Source: Micromonospora sediminimaris (GTDB lineage Bacteria > Actinomycetota > Actinomycetes > Mycobacteriales > Micromonosporaceae). From it: DNA of 64,000 nucleotides. Below, in pieces: positions 58,322 to 64,000 of this stretch. The translations under genes were made by a program, and so were the position numbers. The notes under the pieces were generated by a model. That model was not told the DNA's origin, ran no database searches, and saw nothing but the letters and a program-made list of their open reading frames with translations. The stretch covers positions 248,001 to 312,000 of the forward strand of contig FOLJ01000007.1 of assembly GCA_900112325.1 (NCBI GenBank), in the 5' to 3' direction. Within the stretch, counting starts at the first letter, position 1, and each line of letters begins with the position of its first letter.

Positions 58322-59800
58322 ATGGCAGTAGCGCCGCCCGACAACGGCACCCCACCCGGTTCGAGCCAGCCGCGCAATGGCTTCGACCGGTACTTCGAGA
58401 TTTCGGCCCGCGGCTCGACGCTGACCCGCGAGGTGCGCGGTGGCCTGGCCACCTTCTTCACGATGGCGTACATCGTGGTGCTCAACCCGCTCATCCTCGG
58501 CAGCGCCGTCGATGGTGACAACCAGACCCTGCCGATCCCAGCGATCGCGGCGGCCACCGCCCTGGTCGCTGGTCTGATGACCATCCTGATGGGCGTGGTC
58601 GGCCGCTTCCCGCTGGCGGTGGCCGCCGGGCTCGGCGTCAACGCCCTGGTGGCGTACGAGATCGCGCCCGAGATGACCTGGGCCGACGCGATGGGCCTGG
58701 TGGTGATCGAGGGTCTCATCATCGCGGTGCTGGTGCTGACCGGGCTGCGGACGGCGGTGTTCCGCTCGGTGCCGACTCAGATGAAGACGGCGATCGGCGT
58801 CGGCATCGGCCTGTTCCTCACCATCATCGGCCTGGTGGACGCCGGCTTCGTCCGGCGGATTCCGGACGATGCCAACACCACCGTCCCGGTCGGTCTCGGC
58901 ATCGGCGGCAAACTCGTCAGCTGGCCGATGCTGGTCTTCGTGGTGGGCCTGCTGGTGACCCTGGTGCTGGTGGTACGCCGGGTCAAGGGCGCCATCCTGG
59001 TCGGCATCCTCGCCTCCACAGCACTGGCCATGGTGGTGGAGGCGGTGGGCAACATCGGCCCCTCCTTCGTCGACGGTGTGCCGAACCCGAAGGGCTGGTC
59101 GCTCAACGTTCCGACGCTGCCGAGCAACCCGTTCGACGTTCCGGATCTCTCCCTGCTCGGTCAGTTCAACGTGCTGGACTCGTGGGGGCGCGCCGGTTGG
59201 CTGGTCGTGCTGATGTTCATCTTCACCCTGCTCATCACCGACTTCTTCGACACGATGGGAACCATGGTGGCCGTCGGTCAGGAGGGCGGCATGCTCGACG
59301 AGCAGGGCACCCCGCCGCGCACCAGGGAGATCCTGCTCGTCGACTCGATCGCGGCGGCCAGCGGTGGTGCGGCCAGCGTCTCCAGCAACACGTCGTACAT
59401 CGAGAGTGCCGCCGGTGTCGCGGAGGGCGCCCGGACCGGAGTGGCCAACCTGGTCACCGGCGTGCTCTTCCTGCTGGCCATGTTCCTGGCGCCGCTTGTG
59501 GTGGTCGTCCCGTTCGAGGCGGCGTCCGTCGCGCTGGTGGTGGTCGGTTTCCTGATGATGACGGCGGTACGCACGATCGACTGGTCCGACTACGAGATCG
59601 CCATCCCGGCCTTCCTCACCATCGTGTTGATGCCGTTCACCTACTCGATCTCGAACGGGATCGGGGCCGGCCTGATCGTGTACGTGGTGATCAAGCTGGC
59701 CAAGGGCAAGTCCCGGGAAATCCACCCGCTGCTGTACGCGGTGGCAGCGCTGTTCGTGGTGTACTTCCTGCGCGGCCCGATCGAGGCGCTGCTCTTCTGA
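58322..59800 (+). CDS. NCS2-family nucleobase permease (AzgA-like)
   Basis: 492 residues, about 12-14 membrane helices. Proton-coupled purine uptake is likely: the AzgA/PbuG branch has TREVRGGLATFFTMAYIVVLNP, GLGVNALVAYEI, FIFTLLITDFFDTMGTMVAVG and SNTSYIESAAGVAEGARTG, all present. ATG 58322 follows gagg at 6 bases; GTG 58310 would lack a ribosome site. Ends in a strong terminator. Its exact base (hypoxanthine, guanine or adenine) is not deducible. Confidence 0.93.
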   Translation: MAVAPPDNGTPPGSSQPRNGFDRYFEISARGSTLTREVRGGLATFFTMAYIVVLNPLILGSAVDGDNQTLPIPAIAAATALVAGLMTILMGVVGRFPLAVAAGLGVNALVAYEIAPEMTWADAMGLVVIEGLIIAVLVLTGLRTAVFRSVPTQMKTAIGVGIGLFLTIIGLVDAGFVRRIPDDANTTVPVGLGIGGKLVSWPMLVFVVGLLVTLVLVVRRVKGAILVGILASTALAMVVEAVGNIGPSFVDGVPNPKGWSLNVPTLPSNPFDVPDLSLLGQFNVLDSWGRAGWLVVLMFIFTLLITDFFDTMGTMVAVGQEGGMLDEQGTPPRTREILLVDSIAAASGGAASVSSNTSYIESAAGVAEGARTGVANLVTGVLFLLAMFLAPLVVVVPFEAASVALVVVGFLMMTAVRTIDWSDYEIAIPAFLTIVLMPFTYSISNGIGAGLIVYVVIKLAKGKSREIHPLLYAVAALFVVYFLRGPIEALLF

Positions 59801-59807
59801 CAGCCGC

Positions 59808-59857
59808 CCGGGCCGGGGGTGTGTGATCCTCTGACGTGATCCGCACCCCCGGCCCGG
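59808..59857 (+). terminator. Terminator after the NCS2 permease
   Basis: Perfect 14-bp arms ccgggccgggggtg (59808-59821) / complement (59844-59857) with a 22-base loop, starting 8 bases after the stop. Confidence 0.82.
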
Positions 59858-59914
59858 AGCAGGAGATACGTCGGGGTGAGCATGGTCATATCCGCTGCGG
59901 CCCGGTCGGCTAAT

Positions 59915-59929
59915 TAGTTAGGCTAACTA
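59915..59929. promoter_or_regulatory. MarR operator candidate over the marR promoter
   Basis: Perfect 7-bp arms tagttag / ctaacta around one g. It covers the -10 hexamer of the MarR gene and ends 2 bases before the start codon, which fits autorepression. Confidence 0.7.
59919..59924 (+). promoter_or_regulatory. -10 box of leaderless promoter for the MarR gene
   Basis: taggct (TANNNT) ends 7 bases before GTG 59932 and lies inside the palindrome. Confidence 0.5.
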
Positions 59930-59931
59930 TC

Positions 59932-60381
59932 GTGACGGAGCGGACGGTGACGGCTCAGAGCATGCCACCGGCGCAGCTGGCCCTTCAGCTGCGTGATGCG
60001 ATCACCCGGTTGAACCGGCGGGTCCGCCAGGCCCGGCCGGTTGGTGACCTCACGGTCACCCAACTGTCCGCGCTCACCAGTCTTCGGCTGGCGGGCGCGC
60101 TCACGCCGCGGGAACTCGCCGACGTCGAACGGGTGCAGCCACCGACGATGACCAAAATCGTCGCGAAGCTGGAGGAGCGTGGCCTCGTGCAGCGGACCCC
60201 GCACCCGACCGACGGCCGGCAGGTCATCCTCGCGACGACCGAGGGGGGCCGGGCCGTGCTCGACCAGTTCGAGCGGGTCCGGGACGAGTGGCTGGCCCGC
60301 CGGCTGGCCGAGCTGAGTGACCCCGACCGGGAGACCCTGCACCGGGCTGCGGAGATCCTTCAGCGAATCTCCCGCGCCTGA
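59932..60381 (+). CDS. MarR-family transcriptional regulator
   Basis: 149 residues. Winged helix: TVTQLSALTSLRLAGALTPREL, ADVERVQPPTMTKIVAKLEERGLVQR, and the wing TPHPTDGRQVILATTEGGRAVL with the family DxRx pattern. C-terminal helices dimerise. Start GTG 59932 is defined by the -10 box. It precedes an MFS exporter gene in the same direction, with a hairpin between, so it probably represses itself and the exporter. Confidence 0.92.
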   Translation: MTERTVTAQSMPPAQLALQLRDAITRLNRRVRQARPVGDLTVTQLSALTSLRLAGALTPRELADVERVQPPTMTKIVAKLEERGLVQRTPHPTDGRQVILATTEGGRAVLDQFERVRDEWLARRLAELSDPDRETLHRAAEILQRISRA

Positions 60382-60385
60382 CGCC

Positions 60386-60404
60386 GCGCACACAGGGTGT
60401 GCGC
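60386..60404 (+). terminator. Hairpin between marR and MFS genes
   Basis: Perfect 8-bp arms gcgcacac / gtgtgcgc with loop agg, 4 bases after the marR stop. May attenuate read-through into the exporter gene. Confidence 0.6.
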
Positions 60405-60462
60405 CCCGCGCCGTGCCGTCCGTCGTTGACGACGCGTACGACCGCGAGGAGGCGCACCAAGA

Positions 60463-61740
60463 GTGCAGGCAAGGCTGAGCACGATGTTCCAGTCCCTACA
60501 GGTCCGCAACTACCGGCTCTTCGCATTCGGGCAACTGGTCAAGCTGATCGGTGTCTGGATGATGTTCATCGCCCAGGACTGGCTGGTCCTCGAGCTTTCC
60601 GGCGACTCTGCCACCGCGCTCGGCGTGGTCGTCGCCCTCCAGTTCACCCCGGTGCTGCTGCTCACGCTGCTCTCCGGCCGGCTCGCCGACCGGTACGACA
60701 AGCGGATGCTCCTCTTCATCGCCAACGCGTTCTGGACCGTGCTGTCGCTGGCTATGAGCGTGCTGGTGCTCACCGATCTGGTTCAGCTCTGGCACGTCTT
60801 CGTCTTCGCCGCCCTGCTCGGTGTGGCCAACGCGATGGAGACCCCGGTACGACAGGCGTTCGTCTCCGAACTGGTCGGCACGGCGCTGCTGCCCAACGCG
60901 CTCTCGCTCAACGCGGCCGTGTTCAACTCGGCCCGGATCGTCGGCCCGGCCGTGGCCGGCCTGGCCATCGCCCTCTTCGACGTCGGGCCGGTTTTCCTCG
61001 TCACCGCGCTCAGCTCGATCGCGCCGCTGGTCACGGTGATCCGGATGCGCCCGACCGAACTGCACCGGGAGCCGCTGCCACCGCGCGACGAGCGGGCCGC
61101 CGCGACCGTGCTCGACGGGCTGCGCTACGTCGCCCGCCGTCCCGACCTGCTGCTCCCGATGGTGGTGATGTCGGTGATCGGGATGTCGCTGTTCAACTTC
61201 CAGCTGACGCTGGCGGCCCTGGCCAAGACCGTCTTCAACACCGGGGCGGCCTCGTTCGGCCTGTTCAGCACCACTCTCGCGGCGGGCGCGCTGGTCGGTG
61301 CGCTGGCCGGGACCGGGCGACGGAGCCGGCCCTCGGTGTGGCTGGTGCTGGGTGCCGCGATCGGCTGCGCCACCTTCGGCACGCTCGTCGGGCTGGCCCC
61401 GGCGTACTGGATGGTGGTCGCGCTGCTGCCACCGACCGGCTTCTTCATGGTCTATTTCGCACAGGCGGCGAACCAGCGGGTGCAACTCGGCACCGACGCC
61501 GCCTTCCGTGGACGGGTGATGGCGCTGTGGGTGCTTGTGTTCCTCGGCACCAACCCGGTCGGCGCGCCGATCATCGGCTGGGTCGCGGAGACCTTCGGCG
61601 CCGGTGCCAGCATCTGGGCCGGTGGCCTGCTCTCGCTGACCACCGCGCTGCTGGCGCTGGCCTGGCAGCTCCGCCGCGCCGGGGCCCGGCTGCGGTTCCG
61701 CATCCTGCCGCTGCCCCGTTTCTACGTCACCGAAATGTGA
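60463..61740 (+). CDS. MFS exporter downstream of marR
   Basis: 425 residues, 12 membrane helices. FQSLQVRNYRLFAFGQLVKLIGVWM and LSGRLADRYDKRMLLFIANAFW (loop 2-3) put it in the MFS_3/EntS-like exporter group, which includes siderophore exporters and drug pumps. GTG 60463 follows gaggaggcg. Likely controlled by the upstream MarR protein. Substrate unknown. Confidence 0.9.
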   Translation: MQARLSTMFQSLQVRNYRLFAFGQLVKLIGVWMMFIAQDWLVLELSGDSATALGVVVALQFTPVLLLTLLSGRLADRYDKRMLLFIANAFWTVLSLAMSVLVLTDLVQLWHVFVFAALLGVANAMETPVRQAFVSELVGTALLPNALSLNAAVFNSARIVGPAVAGLAIALFDVGPVFLVTALSSIAPLVTVIRMRPTELHREPLPPRDERAAATVLDGLRYVARRPDLLLPMVVMSVIGMSLFNFQLTLAALAKTVFNTGAASFGLFSTTLAAGALVGALAGTGRRSRPSVWLVLGAAIGCATFGTLVGLAPAYWMVVALLPPTGFFMVYFAQAANQRVQLGTDAAFRGRVMALWVLVFLGTNPVGAPIIGWVAETFGAGASIWAGGLLSLTTALLALAWQLRRAGARLRFRILPLPRFYVTEM

Positions 61741-61830
61741 GCACAGGCCGGTCGGCGGGTCGGCTCACCGTCGCGCCAGCCTGCCGCACCACCCACCTGG
61801 CCCCGGAATGCGGAAAATCGCTTACGTGAC

Positions 61831-61848
61831 GCTATGCGGCGGCATAGC
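61831..61848. promoter_or_regulatory. Palindrome over the -10 box of the next gene
   Basis: gctatgc (61831-61837) and gcatagc (61842-61848) around ggcg. It overlaps the tagctt -10 hexamer at 61845-61850. Confidence 0.45.
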
Positions 61849-61850
61849 TT
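61845..61850 (+). promoter_or_regulatory. -10 box of leaderless promoter
   Basis: tagctt (TANNNT) ends 6 bases before GTG 61857. Confidence 0.5.
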
Positions 61851-61856
61851 CGATGG

Positions 61857-62363
61857 GTGGAGGTCCTACGCATAGTGCTCCTGGCCGTGGCGCTGGCCGC
61901 CGTGGTCTTCGTGCCGGTGCTGATCGCGCTGGTCATCTGCACCGACGAGCTCGTCGACCGGCTGACCTGTCGGTACGGCGAGTGGCGGCAGCGGCGCCGC
62001 GACCGGTGCCTGGTAGCCCGGCTGAACGAGGCCGCCGACGCGGTCGCGGTCGCCGACCGGGTCGACCTCGACGCGCTCGACCGGTCGGAGCGGCGGCCGC
62101 TGGAGCAGATCGCCGCCGACCTGCGGTGTCTGCGTCGGGATCGGGCCGGCGGCAGCAGACCGGTCGTGTGGCACCGCGACGTGCTCCACGCGTATGACGA
62201 TCGGCTTCGGTTGGCCTGCCATGCGCTGGGCATCACCGAGCATCTCGCCGAGTTGTCCGGTCTGGACCGGCAGATCGAACGGGTACGCGTCGAGGCCGAG
62301 TTGGACGCCGCCGGCCTACGGCTGCCGGCGGCCCGCCCCGAGCAGCCTGAGCGGTGGCTCTGA
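61857..62363 (+). CDS. Unknown N-terminally anchored helical protein
   Basis: 168 residues. One N-terminal membrane helix (VLRIVLLAVALAAVVFVPVLIALVI) and a cytoplasmic, Arg/Asp/Leu-rich helical part (RRDRCLVARLNEAADAVAVADRVDLDALDRSERRPLEQIAADL). No catalytic motif recognised. Start GTG set by the leaderless promoter. 17 bases before thpR, probably co-transcribed. Confidence 0.75.
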   Translation: MEVLRIVLLAVALAAVVFVPVLIALVICTDELVDRLTCRYGEWRQRRRDRCLVARLNEAADAVAVADRVDLDALDRSERRPLEQIAADLRCLRRDRAGGSRPVVWHRDVLHAYDDRLRLACHALGITEHLAELSGLDRQIERVRVEAELDAAGLRLPAARPEQPERWL

Positions 62364-62380
62364 CTGCCACCCTGTGACAG

Positions 62381-62977
62381 GTGCGACTCTTCACTGCGAT
62401 CTACCCGCCGGCCGATGCCGTTGCGCACCTGACCGCGCAGGTGACCGGGCTGCGGCTGGCGGCGGCCTCGGCTGCCGGCACGAACGTCCGGCTGGTCGAC
62501 CCGACCAAGGCTCATCTCACCCTCGCCTTCCTCGGTGACGTCGAGGCCGCGCGGTTGACCGAGGTGCGGCAGGCGCTCGGGGCCGCCGTCGACGATGCTC
62601 GCGGCGGTGCTGTGCTGGGCGCGGGGCTGGCCGGGCCGCCGGTCCTACGCCTAGGCGGCGGTGGCCGGTTCGGCTGGGGCCGCAGCACCGTGCTCTGGGT
62701 CGACGTACGCGGCGACGTGTCCCGCCTGGTGGCGCTGGCTGGCGTCGTTCGCGCCGGGTTGGCCGCAGCCGGACTGCCAGTCGACGAAAGGCCCTTCCGG
62801 CCGCACCTGACCATCGCCCGTCCGGGCGACCGGCTGCCGCACACCGACATCGAGGCGGATCTGGCCACGCTCGACGCCTACCTCGGGCCGCCCTGGGCCG
62901 CCGACGAGCTGGTGCTGGTGCACAGCCGGCCCGGACCCCCGTCGAGCTACCACCGGCTCGCCGCCTGGCCCCTCTGA
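62381..62977 (+). CDS. thpR: RNA 2',3'-cyclic phosphodiesterase (2'-5' RNA ligase family)
   Basis: 198 residues, 2H phosphoesterase. Both catalytic H-x-T-x motifs are present: KAHLTLAFLGDV and RPHLTIARPGD. Begins RLFTAIYPPADAVAHL. Hydrolyses 2',3'-cyclic phosphate ends of RNA; the in vivo role is unclear. GTG 62381 has no good Shine-Dalgarno; translation may depend on the gene before it. A short GC-rich dyad (63001-63017) lies between it and the converging sepH. Confidence 0.9.
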   Translation: MRLFTAIYPPADAVAHLTAQVTGLRLAAASAAGTNVRLVDPTKAHLTLAFLGDVEAARLTEVRQALGAAVDDARGGAVLGAGLAGPPVLRLGGGGRFGWGRSTVLWVDVRGDVSRLVALAGVVRAGLAAAGLPVDERPFRPHLTIARPGDRLPHTDIEADLATLDAYLGPPWAADELVLVHSRPGPPSSYHRLAAWPL

Positions 62978-63020
62978 ATCCACAAGGGGCGGCGGCGTGG
63001 GCGGGCGCGGGGCCCGCGGG

Positions 63021-64000
63021 TCAGGAGGACTCGCGGGCCGCGGGGCCGCTGCCGAAGAGAACGTCGTCCCAGCTGGGGAGACGCTTGCGCGGCTTGCCGC
63101 CGGCCTCGCCGGACTCGGTGCCACCAGCGGCCGGCGCGTTCGTCCGGCGGGGCCGCAGCACTGCCAACGAGGGCACCGCCGGGACCTCCTTCGGTGCGTC
63201 CGCGTCGTCGTCGAAGGCCGAGCCCTGACCGCCGCCGAGCAGCGCCGCAGCGCCCCCCGCGACCGCCCGCTGGCGCTGGGCGTCCGGGCCGCCGGCAAGA
63301 GCGGCCGGTGAGCGCGGTTCGAGACCACGGCCCGAAGTCGAGCCGAGGGGCCGGTCGAGGGAGGCGAGCAGGGCGTCGCGGCCGGCTCGGATCGGGTCAC
63401 GCCCCGAGCGCCCCGGCTCGGCGGGCGACGGCAGCCCGTGCCCACCGCGGCTCGGCTCGCCGCGCGACGGGCCGGGCAGGGCGTGGCCGCCCCGCTCCGG
63501 TGCGGGTTCCTGGCCGAGGATCGGCGTCGGACGCTCGGCGCACAGATATTGCGCCATGTCGTCGTGCGGGGCGACCGACTGCCGGGTCTTGTCCAGATCC
63601 CAGACCGCCTGGGCGGTGGCCTTGCCGGACGGCCAGGTCGCGACGATCCGCCAGGTGCCGTCGTCGCGCCGCCACGCGTCCCAGGAGATCTTCTCGGTGT
63701 CGATCCCGTGCTGCGCGAGCCGGCCGTTGACCACCTCGGCGAGCGGCGTCGGCTTCTCGGCACCCTTGAGCCGGGTGCGCCGGGCGTGCTGGGCGAGCAT
63801 CGCACGCTCCTGAAGCACCGGCCCGGCGTAGCGGAGGACCCGGTCGACCGGGACACCGGCGATCCGGGCGACGTCCTCAGCGGACTCGCCCGAGCGGATC
63901 CGGGCCTGGATGTCCCGAGGAGACAGCGAGGGCACCGGGTCGGCGGCGGCCGGCGCCACCGCGAGCGTGGGCGTACCCGGCTCGGCGTGCAGCGCTCCGG
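63021..64000 (-). CDS. sepH: SepH cell-division regulator, N-terminus beyond window
   Basis: About 326 codons visible; the frame is open through base 64000. The DUF3071 helix-turn-helix region (SLSPRDIQARIRSGESAEDVARIAGVPVDRVLRYAGPVLQERAML) is diagnostic of SepH, which in Streptomyces and mycobacteria binds and stimulates FtsZ assembly. Conserved DGTWRIVATWPSGKATAQAVWDLD follows. The C-terminal half is Pro/Gly/Arg-rich and disordered, ending with KPRKRLPSWDDVLFGS, a conserved tail motif. Only the first part of the N-terminal domain is missing. Confidence 0.93.
   Translation of the reverse strand, partial: GALHAEPGTPTLAVAPAAADPVPSLSPRDIQARIRSGESAEDVARIAGVPVDRVLRYAGPVLQERAMLAQHARRTRLKGAEKPTPLAEVVNGRLAQHGIDTEKISWDAWRRDDGTWRIVATWPSGKATAQAVWDLDKTRQSVAPHDDMAQYLCAERPTPILGQEPAPERGGHALPGPSRGEPSRGGHGLPSPAEPGRSGRDPIRAGRDALLASLDRPLGSTSGRGLEPRSPAALAGGPDAQRQRAVAGGAAALLGGGQGSAFDDDADAPKEVPAVPSLAVLRPRRTNAPAAGGTESGEAGGKPRKRLPSWDDVLFGSGPAARESS

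Noticed and set aside
1..64000. CRISPR array, prophage, insertion sequence or biosynthetic cluster
   Set aside because: I saw no regularly spaced direct repeats, transposase or integrase motifs, phage structural genes, or modular synthase domains.

Overview
The window is a gene-dense, very GC-rich stretch of an actinobacterial chromosome. Family content points to a Micromonospora/Salinispora-type organism (Micromonosporaceae): bldG with its anti-sigma partner, SepH, an SCO6745-family protein, DUF3027, DUF2530, TIGR03089, the futalosine menaquinone genes, a Ku/LigD pair, and an actinobacterial XPB helicase. I see no prophage, insertion sequence, CRISPR array or antibiotic cluster. From memory, the order helicase - bldG - anti-sigma - hppA - topA - MFS/tmk fusion - holB - PSP1 - tRNA-Thr (bases 1-24200) matches the Streptomyces coelicolor SCO3550-SCO3539 region, so the left third looks like conserved core chromosome.

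Layout. 1-3660: edge fragment, MrfA-like helicase (-), bldG and its anti-sigma partner (+). 3965-10880: proton-pumping pyrophosphatase, lipoprotein, unknown protein, topoisomerase I. 10892-12172: an AbiEi/DUF559 gene bracketed by two inverted copies of a stem-loop repeat. 12183-15658: lactone oxidase with a divergent TetR regulator, and an alanine-racemase-fold enzyme. 15807-22099: MFS-thymidylate kinase fusion, pol III delta', a YbaB-like / type VII target-like / unknown trio, PSP1 protein. 22195-25970: metallophosphatase, tRNA-Thr(CGU), ECF sigma with a membrane partner, DUF4260. 25999-30320: DesK/DesR-like two-component system divergent from an ABC exporter, then a GPP34 protein. 30426-36104: PPOX flavoprotein, DUF2231-Hsp20-GT9, GT2, bifunctional HldE. 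36251-42670: PfpI, NUDIX, acyl-CoA ligase, quinone reductase, HAD, SCO6745 and FKBP genes. 42861-45796: Ku divergent from two-gene LigD (NHEJ). 45813-53822: membrane protein, TIGR03089, XPB helicase, helicase-associated WYL-like protein, HAD, cold-shock protein. 53783-57044: MqnD, MqnB and an MFS gene. 57150-64000: DUF3027, DUF2530, NCS2 permease, MarR-MFS, ThpR, SepH (cut by the edge).

Regulatory sequence is informative. At 13 genes a TANNNT -10 hexamer ends exactly 6 or 7 bases before the start codon, which implies leaderless mRNAs. Several regulators face clean palindromes: TetR (13520), the two-component/ABC gap (27793), a small membrane gene (49936) and MarR (59915). Gene ends carry perfect stem-loops, and some share a vocabulary of AT-richer words (gatcaagaagttt, gcaacatccc, cgaagttgc), so they look like members of dispersed palindrome families. 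The most unusual arrangement is the DUF559 gene between inverted palindromes. Otherwise this is mostly housekeeping chromosome.
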